From: UBA6770 sp965660875
GTDB lineage: Bacteria; Bacteroidota; Bacteroidia; Flavobacteriales_G; Salibacteraceae
DNA: 64,000 nucleotides
NCBI GenBank assembly: GCA_965660875.1
Contig: CBFIBQ010000005.1
Location: 62,001-126,000 of the forward strand
Reading direction: 5' to 3'
A model generated the notes under the pieces. That model worked only from the letters and a program-made list of their open reading frames with translations, was not told the origin of the DNA and made no database searches. The position numbers were made by a program, and so were the translations under genes. Below are positions 52,674 through 61,394 of the stretch, piece after piece; the stretch's first letter is position 1, and each line of letters opens with the position of its first letter.

Positions 52674-53861
52674 TTAATATAGGTAATGATGATAAGGGTA
52701 CTTTGTCTCATATACACTTCTTACCATATGATACAGCTGTTCCTTTAGCTCATTAATGTTGGTTTTTTTGTGTGCTGAAATGAATATACATTCGGTATGT
52801 TCATTGGCCATCCAAGTTTTCTTTAGGTCGATAAGTGAAATGTTTTGTTTAGCATTCGCCGTGTAGTCAAACTCTCCTTCTTCTAAGTTTCGATAATTGT
52901 CAATTTTATTGAAAAGCAGTATAGTAGGCTTATCAGCAGCGTTAATGTCCGATAACGTTTTATTCACTACATGTATATGGTCTTCAAAGTTTGGGTGGCT
53001 AATATCAACTACATGAATGAGTATATCGGATTCACGCGCTTCATCTAAGGTAGATTTGAATGACTCCACCAACTGGTGTGGCAGCTTTCTAATAAAGCCC
53101 ACGGTGTCCGACATAAGAAAAGGCAAGTTTTCAATGACCACTTTTCTTACGGTTGTATCCAAGGTCGCAAACAATTTATTTTCAGCAAATACATCAGATT
53201 TACTTAACAAAGTCATTAGGGTGCTCTTGCCCACATTAGTATAACCTACTAGAGCAACGCGAACCATTTTTTGCCTGTTTTTGCGCTGCACCGCATTTTG
53301 CTTGTCTATTGCTTTCAGCTTTTCTTCCAGTAAGGTTATTTTTTTACGAATAATCCTTCGGTCAGTTTCTATTTCTTTTTCTCCGGCTCCACCGCGTGTA
53401 CTCGTTCCTCCTCGCTGTCTTTCTAGGTGAGTCCACATACGAGTCAGTCTGGGTAGTAAATATTGATACCTTGCCAATTCAACCTGAGTCTTGGATTGAG
53501 CCGTTTGCGCCCGATATTGAAATATGTCCAAAATCAATAAACTTCGATCGTAGATTTTTTTCTTTACCTCTTTTTCAATATTTCGGAGCTGTGAAGGTGT
53601 TAGGTCATCATCAAAAATAATGACATCTATATTGTTTTCTTTAACGTAGGTGTTTATTTCAAAAAGCTTTCCCTTGCCGACAAATGATCGAATGTCAGGG
53701 TGGTCTAAACGCTGAGTAAAACGTTTTACGGTATCAATCCCCGCTGTTTTTGCTAAAAACTCTAGCTCATCGAGATACTCCGTTACCTGCTCTTCTGTTT
53801 GGTTTTCAGAAATAAGGCCAACTAAAACCGCCTGTTCATTTTCAACTTTAGTTTCTATCAA
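52674..53861 (-). CDS. hflX: GTPase HflX
   Basis: A 395-residue ribosome-associated GTPase that splits stalled ribosomes. The N-terminal HflX domain (about residues 1-190) contains FVGKGKLFEIN and IIFDDDLTPSQLRNIE, the RGGTSTRGGAGEKEIETDRR linker and a helical coiled region; the GTPase domain follows with P-loop GYTNVGKSTL (near residue 203), switch II DTVGFIRKLPHQLVESFKSTL and LLFNKID. The length is standard. It follows the small membrane-protein gene by one base on the same strand. Confidence 0.95.
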   Translation of the reverse strand: MIETKVENEQAVLVGLISENQTEEQVTEYLDELEFLAKTAGIDTVKRFTQRLDHPDIRSFVGKGKLFEINTYVKENNIDVIIFDDDLTPSQLRNIEKEVKKKIYDRSLLILDIFQYRAQTAQSKTQVELARYQYLLPRLTRMWTHLERQRGGTSTRGGAGEKEIETDRRIIRKKITLLEEKLKAIDKQNAVQRKNRQKMVRVALVGYTNVGKSTLMTLLSKSDVFAENKLFATLDTTVRKVVIENLPFLMSDTVGFIRKLPHQLVESFKSTLDEARESDILIHVVDISHPNFEDHIHVVNKTLSDINAADKPTILLFNKIDNYRNLEEGEFDYTANAKQNISLIDLKKTWMANEHTECIFISAHKKTNINELKEQLYHMVRSVYETKYPYHHYLY

Positions 53862-53862
53862 A

Positions 53863-54294
53863 CTAAGCTAATTTTTCCCACGGAACTCTGCTCAATACAA
53901 GTGCTAAACCGATTAGGTAAAAGAGCGCCATACTTTTAAACTTCGACTTATCTTCTGTGGCTTTTTTCGTTTTGGAGTATCCTACTGTAATCAAAACAGT
54001 AGCAATTATCATAGTAAGGGGATGCTCAATAACGAGAAACCTCAATTGAGCATTTTTCATCACCTCTGACATATTGCTTAAGTTGGCCAATGCTGGTCCA
54101 GAAAAAAAGAGACCCAGGCCCAATAACAATTGCGTGTGGGCACTAATCAGTGCAAATAGGCCCAGTTTTCTGTCACCCTCTGTAAATGTTTTACCATTTA
54201 ACATTCCGTGTAGTGCCTTTATTGCCGATATAAAGATGAGAATTAGTGCTGCGTAAGCAATTAATCTATGAAGGTGCAAGAGTCCTGTATACAT
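53863..54294 (-). CDS. Small four-helix membrane protein (cytochrome-b-like)
   Basis: A 143-residue protein with four predicted membrane helices (about residues 8-28, 45-67, 85-105 and 120-137). Histidines in or near the helices (LHLHRL, ISAHTQLLLG, IEHPLTM) could be haem ligands; comparable Bacteroidetes proteins are often labelled cytochrome b, but haem binding is unproved. It precedes hflX with one base between them. A perfect -7 element lies 20 bases upstream. Confidence 0.65.
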   Translation of the reverse strand: MYTGLLHLHRLIAYAALILIFISAIKALHGMLNGKTFTEGDRKLGLFALISAHTQLLLGLGLFFSGPALANLSNMSEVMKNAQLRFLVIEHPLTMIIATVLITVGYSKTKKATEDKSKFKSMALFYLIGLALVLSRVPWEKLA

Positions 54295-54314
54295 GAGTCG
54301 TGTTGTTAGATGGT

Positions 54315-54322
54315 CAAAAGTA
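54315..54322 (-). promoter_or_regulatory. Bacteroidetes -7 promoter element upstream of the membrane protein-hflX pair
   Basis: TACTTTTG on the minus strand, a perfect consensus match, 20 bases before the ATG at 54294. Confidence 0.55.
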
Positions 54323-54421
54323 GTGAAGCTTATGCAGATAGAATCAAAAAGACGAATAAAACCAGAAAGATGAAAGATTTTGTAACAAAATTTTATCCTT
54401 TTCGTTAGAGTGTTCGGTGGC

Positions 54422-54453
54422 TTGTCAGATAGGTGATAAAATCCGTAAATTCG
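54422..54453 (+). promoter_or_regulatory. rpoD: Predicted rpoD promoter (-33 TTG, 21-base spacer, TAAATTCG)
   Basis: TTG at 54422-54424 is separated by 21 bases from TAAATTCG at 54446-54453, the spacing expected of Bacteroidetes primary-sigma promoters, with one mismatch in the -7 element. The implied leader is about 60 bases. Confidence 0.5.
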
Positions 54454-54521
54454 CGCCTTATTTAAGAGTCGTTTTAAAAAATGTATTTTAACGAACTTTA
54501 TTTTTAAACTATTATTCGAAT

Positions 54522-55382
54522 ATGAGACAACTTAAAATCTCCAAACAGCTTACAAATCGTGATTCAAAATCTATTGATAAATATCTGAGTGATGTTTCCA
54601 AGGAGGAAATGATCACAGCGGAAGAAGAAGTAGAGTTAGCGAAAAAGATAAAGCAAGGGGACGAGAGGGCTTTAAATAAATTAGTGAATGCGAATTTACG
54701 TTTCGTTATTTCTGTTGCAAAGCAATACCAAGGTCACGGACTTACATTAGAGGACTTAATTGCAGAAGGAAATATTGGACTGATTACAGCTGCAAAGCGT
54801 TTTGATGAAACTAAAGGTTTCAAATTTATTTCTTATGCAGTTTGGTGGATTCGTCAAAGTATTATGCAAGCAATTGCAGAAAACTCAAGGGTAGTGCGAT
54901 TGCCATTGAATAAGGTTTCAGCAATTCAGAAAGTAGCGTCTGCATTTTCTAAACTGGAACAAGAATTTGAAAGAGCACCTTCTCATGAAGAAATTTCAGT
55001 TTTATTGGAAACAAACGCAGATAGCGTAGGTGATTTGGTTACCTATTCTCAAAAACAAGTCTCAGTAGATGCACCATTAATTGATGGGGAGGAAAATTCA
55101 TTACTGAATGTTTTGTCCAACAATAATTCTAAAAACCCGGCGGACGAAATGATGCGAGAATCACTCTGTAAGGATATAGAAAGGGTATTGGTTTCTTTAA
55201 AACCAAGAGAAGCTGAGGTGGTGCGTCTTTCTTTTGGGTTAAACGGAAGAACTCCGATGACACTAGAGGAAATTGCGAATAGTTTGGGGCTTACAAGAGA
55301 AAGAATTAGACAAATTCGTGAAAAAGCCTTGAGAGGGTTAAGAAAGAAAACAAATTCTAATTTCCTAAAGCACTATTTATAG
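54522..55382 (+). CDS. rpoD: Primary sigma factor RpoD (Bacteroidetes type)
   Basis: A 286-residue sigma-70 factor, the short form of the Bacteroidetes housekeeping factor that lacks region 1.1. Region 1.2 is followed by region 2 with NLRFVISVAKQYQG, LTLEDLIAEGNIGLI, FDETKGFKFISYAVWWIRQSI and then region 3 with RLPLNK; region 4 ends with GLTRERIRQIREKALRGLRK, the -33-binding helix-turn-helix. This protein recognises the TTG and TAnnTTTG elements seen across the window. It is followed by a strong terminator and convergent with the HU/SPOR gene. Confidence 0.95.
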   Translation: MRQLKISKQLTNRDSKSIDKYLSDVSKEEMITAEEEVELAKKIKQGDERALNKLVNANLRFVISVAKQYQGHGLTLEDLIAEGNIGLITAAKRFDETKGFKFISYAVWWIRQSIMQAIAENSRVVRLPLNKVSAIQKVASAFSKLEQEFERAPSHEEISVLLETNADSVGDLVTYSQKQVSVDAPLIDGEENSLLNVLSNNNSKNPADEMMRESLCKDIERVLVSLKPREAEVVRLSFGLNGRTPMTLEEIANSLGLTRERIRQIREKALRGLRKKTNSNFLKHYL

Positions 55383-55411
55383 TAACAGGGAGAATAGACA
55401 ATAATTTTGAG

Positions 55412-55440
55412 AAAGGCTTTCAGAAATGGAGGCCTTTTTT
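55412..55440 (+). terminator. Rho-independent terminator after rpoD
   Basis: A 10-base stem (arms 55412-55421 and 55428-55437, two G-U pairs) with a 6-base loop and a T-run reaching 55440. It overlaps the stop codon of the convergent HU/SPOR gene. Confidence 0.8.
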
Positions 55441-56575
55441 ATTTGCTTAAAATCCAAGCCCCAGAATAACCACTTGATTTTATCGAGTTTAATTTGGTTA
55501 GTGCTTGCTCCCTGCTATTTACGCGTTCAGAGCTAACTCGAAACAAACCATTTTTTTGATCGACAATTTGTGCTGAATAGCCATTGCCTCTTAACTGTGA
55601 GACATAATTAACGGCATTTTCATAAAACTCAAAACAACCAGTTATGATAAAGAATCCACTATCGTTTCTTGGTGCAAAAAGATTCTCGTTCGTGGCCACT
55701 CGCGTTGATAGGGTAGGAGCAAATTTTTTCAGCTGAATAGTAATGTCCTGCTTAGTATGAATGTCCTTGTCTTTCTCCGATAAAAAAGAATGCTGTATAA
55801 AATTCTCATTACCAATTTCAGCGGCTAACTCTATGGTACTGATGGATTGTTCTGGCAAGGCGTATAAAGTTGCCGCTTCATTTCTAGGCGAGAATGTAAT
55901 ACAAACCTTTTCTACAAATGGGTTGAGGTCAGAGTACTGAAAGTTATTTTGATTGTTAAATATATTGGAATATGTGCCCAACCAAAAAACGTAAAACATA
56001 AAAGGAATTGTACACGCGGCAATTGCTATGCGTTTCCAAGATATTTTTTCTGTCTCATAGGAATTGTTCGCTTCATTTATTGAAACTACCGGAACTTCTT
56101 TTTGATCGGTTTCCACGTTTGGAACAACGGCAGGCTCAACTTTTTCTACTTTTTGTTCGAGTGGTTGGATTTTAATGGACTGCAAACCAAAGAAGTTAGT
56201 GTCCAAATCCAGCTTGATATTTTGTTTGAAACGTAGGTTTTTGTTTGTATCGGTGTAGAAGGTACCTATGTCACTTAAGTCATACCTGCCGTCATTTTGA
56301 ATGGTAGAATTGATTTGAGTTACGAAGTCTGCAACAAGTTGCACAGCATCGTTGTAATCAATATTCTCTTGTATAGAAATTTCATGTGTGAGCAACCCGT
56401 CATTCTTTACTAACCTCATATTAAAGCCGAGCGCTTTAAAAGGCGGTGCAAACTGATTGTTTAACTTATTAAAAGTTGCACTTTGTGGGTTGGCAACTAA
56501 GCCACCAAATCCGGGTATTACAACACAATCGTTTGCTTGTAAAAGACTTTTTATATGTTTTAAAACGGTGCCCAT
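55439..56575 (-). CDS. HU-CCDC81/SPOR-domain membrane protein
   Basis: A 378-residue protein with three parts. The N-terminal about 130 residues are two HU/IHF-like (HU-CCDC81) repeats, starting IKSLLQANDCVVIPGFGGLVANP, which form a fold related to DNA-binding HU but not necessarily DNA-binding. One membrane helix follows (about residues 180-198, IAIAACTIPFMFYVFWLG). The C-terminal about 75 residues are a SPOR domain (GFFIITGCFEFYENAVNYVSQLRGNGYSAQIVD), which binds denuded peptidoglycan at division sites. The topology puts the HU-like part inside and SPOR outside, as known for Bacteroidetes CCDC81-SPOR proteins. It is convergent with rpoD, their ends sharing a terminator. Confidence 0.85.
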   Translation of the reverse strand: MGTVLKHIKSLLQANDCVVIPGFGGLVANPQSATFNKLNNQFAPPFKALGFNMRLVKNDGLLTHEISIQENIDYNDAVQLVADFVTQINSTIQNDGRYDLSDIGTFYTDTNKNLRFKQNIKLDLDTNFFGLQSIKIQPLEQKVEKVEPAVVPNVETDQKEVPVVSINEANNSYETEKISWKRIAIAACTIPFMFYVFWLGTYSNIFNNQNNFQYSDLNPFVEKVCITFSPRNEAATLYALPEQSISTIELAAEIGNENFIQHSFLSEKDKDIHTKQDITIQLKKFAPTLSTRVATNENLFAPRNDSGFFIITGCFEFYENAVNYVSQLRGNGYSAQIVDQKNGLFRVSSERVNSREQALTKLNSIKSSGYSGAWILSK

Positions 56576-56643
56576 AAACCAAAGACTAAAGTAAAAATTT
56601 GGGATAACTTGGGCGTCAGATTTTTAATAAAAACCGAATAATA

Positions 56644-57156
56644 ATGAGTACTACAATTACAGTAAGAGGAAAGTCGCCCATAGTTGGCAAACGCGTTTTT
56701 TTAGCTCCAAATTGCACACTTATAGGCGAAGTAACCATGGGGGATGATTGCAGCGTTTGGTTTAATGCAGTAGTTAGAGGAGATGTTAATTCAATTCTCA
56801 TGGGTAATAAGGTGAATATTCAAGATGGGGCCGTCATTCATGGAACTTTTGAGCGCTCGGCAACCTCTTTGGGTAATAACGTAAGTGTTGGTCACAATGC
56901 TTTAGTACACGGTTGCACAATTCACGATAATGTGCTGGTTGGTATGGGAGCAATAATAATGGACGGTGCAGTAGTGCATTCGAACAGCCTTATTGCCGCG
57001 GGTTCAGTTGTACTGGCTAATACAGTAATTGAGTCCGGGTCATTGTATGCTGGTGTTCCAGCAAAAAAAGTCAAAGATTTAAGTCCAGAGCTTTTTGAAG
57101 GTGAGGTAATGCGTATTGCCGAAAATTATATAAAATATTCTAGTTGGTATAAATAA
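56644..57156 (+). CDS. Gamma-carbonic anhydrase-family hexapeptide-repeat protein
   Basis: A 170-residue left-handed beta-helix protein with repeated hexapeptides (for example IGEVTMGDDCSVWFNAVVRGDVNSI, INQ/IQDGAVIHG) and metal-binding histidines in VSVGHNALVHGC and the preceding VIHG. The pattern matches the YrdA/PaaY group of gamma-class carbonic anhydrases; activity is often unproved. A C-terminal helix (LSPELFEGEVMRIAENYIKYS) follows the repeats. It lies downstream of the HU/SPOR gene in the opposite direction and converges on a small lipoprotein gene with 22 bases between the stops. Confidence 0.88.
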   Translation: MSTTITVRGKSPIVGKRVFLAPNCTLIGEVTMGDDCSVWFNAVVRGDVNSILMGNKVNIQDGAVIHGTFERSATSLGNNVSVGHNALVHGCTIHDNVLVGMGAIIMDGAVVHSNSLIAAGSVVLANTVIESGSLYAGVPAKKVKDLSPELFEGEVMRIAENYIKYSSWYK

Positions 57157-57178
57157 AACTAAAAGTGCTCAAGAACTT

Positions 57179-57373
57179 CTATTTTGTTGTGTCGGCCTGG
57201 ATAGAATCTACTGAAAGTGAATCCGGTTTCAACGAAACATCTTCAGCCTTTTTTGGTTTCATTAGGCTTTTCAGTTGTTTTTGGAGTTCTTCTTGCGTAG
57301 GAGCATCCTCGCCATTAGTGCCAGAACATGCCAATAGACATAAGGCAACAGTAATGTGTAATAAATACTTCAT
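57179..57373 (-). CDS. Small lipoprotein upstream of the window end of glmS
   Basis: A 64-residue predicted lipoprotein with lipobox LLAC and acylated cysteine at residue 16. The mature part is short, acidic at first (PTQEELQKQLKSLM) and then Lys/Ser/Asp-rich, with no recognisable domain. It starts two bases after the glmS stop on the same strand, so it is likely translated from the same transcript. It is small and of unknown function, but the clear signal peptide and tight coupling to glmS support a real gene. Confidence 0.6.
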   Translation of the reverse strand: MKYLLHITVALCLLACSGTNGEDAPTQEELQKQLKSLMKPKKAEDVSLKPDSLSVDSIQADTTK

Positions 57374-57375
57374 CC

Positions 57376-59217
57376 TTATTCTACAGTTACTGATTTGGCT
57401 AAATTTCTAGGCTGGTCAACGTTGCAGCCCCTCATAACCGCAATATGATAAGATAGTAATTGTAAAGGAATCACGGATAAAAAGGGTACCAGCGCCTCTT
57501 CTATTTCCGGTATTTCTATGGTATAGTCTGCCATCGCTTTAACATCAACATCACCGGTGGTAGTTATAGCAATTACAACTCCTTTTCTAGCTTTTACTTC
57601 TTGAATGTTGCTGACCACTTTTTCGTAAGAAGGTCCTTTCGTAGCAATTACCACAACTGGCATGTCGGCATCAATCAAAGCAATTGGGCCGTGTTTCATT
57701 TCAGCAGCGGGGTATCCTTCTGCGTGTATGTAAGAAATTTCTTTTAGTTTCAGTGCTCCTTCTAATGCTACTGGAAAAGAATAGCCGCGTCCTAAGTATA
57801 GAAAGTTTCTCGCATCCTTAAAGCGTGTGGATATTTCTTTGATGTAGGGTTCTGTTTTAAGGCAAACCTCTACGAGTTCTGGTATGGAATGGATTTCATT
57901 TAACAAGCTTCTGTACCTTGACTTTGGAATGGTTCCTTTTTTATGTCCAATGGATAAGGCTAGCAAGGTTAATACCGTTATTTGAGCCGTAAATGCTTTT
58001 GTACTGGCCACACCAATTTCGGGGCCAGCATGGGTGTACGAACCCGCATGTGTCGCCCTTGAAATTGAAGAACCCACCACATTACAAACTCCAAAAACAG
58101 TAGCGCCTTTAGATTTTGCCAATTCTATAGCTGCTAAGGTATCTGCCGTTTCACCAGACTGGGAAATTGCTATGACAACATCATTTTCGTATAATACTGG
58201 ATTCCTGTAACGAAACTCACTAGCGTATTCCACCTCTACAGGCACTCGAGCAAAGTCCTCGAATAAATACTCGCCTACTAATCCAGCGTGCCAGCTGGTA
58301 CCACAGGCCACAATAATTATGCGATTGGCGTGCATTAAGGTTTGTTCATAGTCGTGCACACCACCAAGGTTTACAATACCTTCTTCTATTTTTAAACGCC
58401 CTCTCATACTATCTTTGATAGAGTTTGGCTGTTCAAAAATTTCTTTCAGCATAAAGTGGTCATAGCCGCCTTTTTCAATGGCTTCTAATTGCAGCTCTAA
58501 TTCTTGAATGTAAGGCGTCTTTTCTTTGTTTTGAAGCGTGAAAAGTTGAATGTCCTTTCCTGGTTCTAGAATAGCTATTTCCTCATCATCCAAATACAAT
58601 ACATTTTTTGTGTACTCTACTATTGGCGAAGCATCAGAAGCAACAAAATATTCTTTGTCGCCAATGCCTACAACCAGTGGACTACTTTTTCTAGCAGCAT
58701 ATAACTTCGTAGGATTGTTTTTGTCAATAATTGCAATTGCATACGCTCCAATTACATGGTTTAATGCTTTTCTTAAAGCAGCTCCGAGTTCTACTTTGTC
58801 GTTAACTTGAATGTCTTCAATTAAGTTGAGTAATACTTCCGTATCGGTTTCACTCGTAAATGTGTATCCTCTTTTTTGCAGTTCCGCTTTGATTGAGGCG
58901 TAATTCTCAATAATCCCGTTATGAATCATTACCAAGTTGCCGCTATTGGATGTGTGGGGGTGGGAGTTTACATCATTTGGTTCGCCGTGCGTCGCCCAAC
59001 GTGTATGTCCAATACCAATTGATCCTTTTTTGTTTTTGTCAAAAGCGAAATCTTCCAATTTGGATACTTTACCCTGTTTCTTGTAAAGGTTGATTTTCCC
59101 TTCTTCGAGCAGCGCAATTCCCGCACTGTCGTATCCTCGATATTCTAATCGGGTCAATCCTTTTATGATTATTGGATAAGCCTGTTTATCCCCTATATAA
59201 CCTACAATTCCACACAT
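57376..59217 (-). CDS. glmS: Glutamine-fructose-6-phosphate aminotransferase (isomerising)
   Basis: A 613-residue enzyme that makes glucosamine 6-phosphate, the first committed step to UDP-GlcNAc. The N-terminal glutaminase domain starts MCGIVGYIGD with catalytic cysteine at position 2, followed by GIGHTRWATHG; two SIS isomerase domains follow, the first with ACGTSWHAGLVG and SQSGETADTLAA, and the C-terminal tail ends in the conserved LAKSVTVE. The length is standard. It is the last metabolic gene of the leftward set truncated-GT5, DUF4270, glmS, with one base between the DUF4270 stop region and its start. Confidence 0.97.
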   Translation of the reverse strand: MCGIVGYIGDKQAYPIIIKGLTRLEYRGYDSAGIALLEEGKINLYKKQGKVSKLEDFAFDKNKKGSIGIGHTRWATHGEPNDVNSHPHTSNSGNLVMIHNGIIENYASIKAELQKRGYTFTSETDTEVLLNLIEDIQVNDKVELGAALRKALNHVIGAYAIAIIDKNNPTKLYAARKSSPLVVGIGDKEYFVASDASPIVEYTKNVLYLDDEEIAILEPGKDIQLFTLQNKEKTPYIQELELQLEAIEKGGYDHFMLKEIFEQPNSIKDSMRGRLKIEEGIVNLGGVHDYEQTLMHANRIIIVACGTSWHAGLVGEYLFEDFARVPVEVEYASEFRYRNPVLYENDVVIAISQSGETADTLAAIELAKSKGATVFGVCNVVGSSISRATHAGSYTHAGPEIGVASTKAFTAQITVLTLLALSIGHKKGTIPKSRYRSLLNEIHSIPELVEVCLKTEPYIKEISTRFKDARNFLYLGRGYSFPVALEGALKLKEISYIHAEGYPAAEMKHGPIALIDADMPVVVIATKGPSYEKVVSNIQEVKARKGVVIAITTTGDVDVKAMADYTIEIPEIEEALVPFLSVIPLQLLSYHIAVMRGCNVDQPRNLAKSVTVE

Positions 59218-59218
59218 A

Positions 59219-60538
59219 TTATTTTTTTTCTGAGCTTATTGGAGTATAAGATATTTCAAGTTTCATTGGTTTTGTTGTACTTGCAGGGCCATAAATAATG
59301 GAACGCGCACCAACACCACCTAATTCTCTCAAAAGTAGTCCGTTATTTTCAATTTTTCCGTCAAGAACACCTTGAATGTATCGCGTGATTCCAAGTTTAT
59401 AATCTCCACTGCTGTTTATAGCACCATCATAGTGGGCTTCTCCCTTGTCGGGTAACTCAAACAAAGTTGAACCGTCCGCTGATAAACCGAACGCAAAGGT
59501 GTTTAATATAGCTGGATAAATGTTTGAACTGATGTCAGCAGAGAACGATAATTTGGCGTAATTGACTAATACAGGGCCATTGTCCACTAAAGCCATTAAG
59601 TTGGGCGTTTCCAATTTAATCATTGTCCCACCAAAACTCTGTAGATAAAGTGTTTCTGCATCTGGTAAGGTTTTGTTCAGTACTGCCTCGATAGGGGTTC
59701 CCTGATAATTCATATTGGATGTGTTAAAATTAACGCACCTATCGTTTATTAAGTACGCCAATTCGTTTTTAGATCCATCAGCATTCGTGTAATAAACTAT
59801 TAATCGGCTGTACACATCAGGTAAATCAAAGTACAGTATTGCTCCTTCACCTTCGGTTTGGTTCACATTCTTCGAGGATATTACTATTCCATTTAAATAA
59901 TTTAAAAATGCAGTATTGCTTGCGTAGTTACTTTGATCGGTAATGAAAAGTTTTTTTGCAAAATTCGTGTCAATCGGTATTCTTATAGAAGGAGACTCTA
60001 AGCTACCATCACTCGTTATTGGAGCGCTTGGCACAGGGGTAAAGTCTGTCAACTTGCCAATTATTTCATTGCCGATGTTAGGTTGATAGTTACTAAAATA
60101 AAAGTTCGAGACTGAAAGCGGCTCAATCAACTCGCGCACTTCTATGCTTTGATTTTCTCCAGAGCCATAGCGCCCTGAATACACCAGGTTTAAAACTGCC
60201 GAATCGATACGAGCTCCTTGAAAATTATTAACGTCAATGTTTTCTGAAGAGAGCCTTAATTGCGTTACAGTTGATGCTTCAACCTTACCAAAAACGGGAT
60301 CGACATAACTCCCGATTGTGCTTAATGTAGCTGCATCTGTTCGAACAGAATCGACAGATTGTGTAGAGCATAATAACTGGAAAGTGTCACTAGTAAAAAG
60401 CCCTAACAGATTTTCGCTTGGCTGCGCTTCAATTCCGGTAGGAGTTGGATTTATTTCTTCTTTTTTGCAAGAGAAAAGAGCTAAAAATAATACGACCCCA
60501 ACAAGTTGAGGTCGTACATTAAATGATATGTAACTCAT
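59219..60538 (-). CDS. DUF4270 lipoprotein
   Basis: The ATG at 60536-60538 gives a 439-residue lipoprotein with lipobox LFSC (cysteine 24). The frame is open 30 codons further but those overlap the preceding gene. DUF4270 proteins are Bacteroidetes outer-membrane lipoproteins of unknown function that sit between a GT5-like gene and glmS in many genomes, as here. The N-terminal mature part contains FTSDTFQLLCSTQSVDSVRTD and GSYVDPVFGKVEAS, which match the family; the remainder alternates beta strands. A terminator-like hairpin lies inside codons 8-16, an unusual place. Confidence 0.84.
   Translation of the reverse strand: MSYISFNVRPQLVGVVLFLALFSCKKEEINPTPTGIEAQPSENLLGLFTSDTFQLLCSTQSVDSVRTDAATLSTIGSYVDPVFGKVEASTVTQLRLSSENIDVNNFQGARIDSAVLNLVYSGRYGSGENQSIEVRELIEPLSVSNFYFSNYQPNIGNEIIGKLTDFTPVPSAPITSDGSLESPSIRIPIDTNFAKKLFITDQSNYASNTAFLNYLNGIVISSKNVNQTEGEGAILYFDLPDVYSRLIVYYTNADGSKNELAYLINDRCVNFNTSNMNYQGTPIEAVLNKTLPDAETLYLQSFGGTMIKLETPNLMALVDNGPVLVNYAKLSFSADISSNIYPAILNTFAFGLSADGSTLFELPDKGEAHYDGAINSSGDYKLGITRYIQGVLDGKIENNGLLLRELGGVGARSIIYGPASTTKPMKLEISYTPISSEKK
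60482..60516 (-). terminator. Terminator-like hairpin inside the start of the DUF4270 gene
   Basis: On the minus strand a 12-base stem (arms 60505-60516 and 60491-60502, one G-U pair) with a 2-base loop is followed by TTATTTTT. It lies about 20-55 bases into the DUF4270 coding region, 30 bases after the stop of the GT5-like gene, so it may attenuate DUF4270-glmS expression. Confidence 0.55.
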
Positions 60539-60545
60539 TGGCATT

Positions 60546-61373
60546 TTAATCTGCCAATGCGTTTTCAATGTTCTTAACTTCATCATAGAAGGCATCGTAA
60601 GCATCAACATAGTCTTCCATTGTCCCATCGAGTACAGGTTTATTCAAACCGTTCACATGATCAATTACATTTTGGCTTGCACCGTCTTCAGCAATAATCA
60701 CCGCATCAGCACAATTGGCACCAAACATATTTAAGTTATCGTAACTCGGATCTTTAATTGCCTCATAATCTGCAGTTTCTATATTTTCAAACTGTAGCTT
60801 TTCAAACAGTTTTTTATTCACAGGTTGTTGCAACTCATCAGCATAAACAGAGTATACCAACTTTGAATTGGCAAACATTGGCTCATTGTTATATACCTTT
60901 TTGATAAACAAAGGAAGTAGTGAACTCATCCAACCATGACAGTGAATAATGTCTGGAGCCCAACCGAGTTTTTTAACCGTTTCGATTACACCCTTGCAAA
61001 AGAAGATCATTCGTTCATCATTGTCCTCATGAGCATTTCCATCAATATCTGCTAATGCCGATTTACGTTTAAAGTACTCTTCATTATCGATAAAATAAAC
61101 TTGCATTTTAGCCGGTTGAATAGAAGCTACTTTTATAATTAATGGGTGGTCATGATCATCTACTACTAAATTCATCCCAGATAGACGAATTACCTCATGA
61201 AGTTGGTGTCTTCTTTCATTTATATTCCCAAATCTCGGCATGAAATTTCTAATTTCTCTACCTTTCTCCTGAACTGCTTGTGGTAATTCCCGACAAATTT
61301 TTGTTATTCTTGTCTCAGGTAAGTACGGTTGCATGGCTTGGGTTACAAATAATACTCTAGTAGTATCCGACAT
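60546..61373 (-). CDS. Truncated GT5 (glycogen/starch synthase N-terminal domain) protein
   Basis: A 275-residue protein equal only to the N-terminal Rossmann domain of GlgA-type synthases. The ATG at 61371-61373 is chosen; eight more upstream codons are open. RVLFVTQAMQPYLPETRI aligns with the first GlgA strand, but the KxGGL motif that binds ADP-glucose is replaced (ETRITKI), and the whole C-terminal domain is missing. DIIHCHGWMSSLLPLFIKK is still recognisable. Glycogen synthesis is therefore not expected. The gene is common in Bacteroidetes between panC and DUF4270, with unknown function. A perfect -7 element lies 21 bases upstream. Confidence 0.82.
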   Translation of the reverse strand: MSDTTRVLFVTQAMQPYLPETRITKICRELPQAVQEKGREIRNFMPRFGNINERRHQLHEVIRLSGMNLVVDDHDHPLIIKVASIQPAKMQVYFIDNEEYFKRKSALADIDGNAHEDNDERMIFFCKGVIETVKKLGWAPDIIHCHGWMSSLLPLFIKKVYNNEPMFANSKLVYSVYADELQQPVNKKLFEKLQFENIETADYEAIKDPSYDNLNMFGANCADAVIIAEDGASQNVIDHVNGLNKPVLDGTMEDYVDAYDAFYDEVKNIENALAD

Positions 61374-61394
61374 AAATCTATTTTTTAGTTGCTG

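Noticed and set aside
60539..60628. N-terminal extension of the DUF4270 gene
   Set aside because: It overlaps the preceding GT5-like gene and places the lipobox far from the N-terminus; ATG 60538 gives a normal lipoprotein signal.
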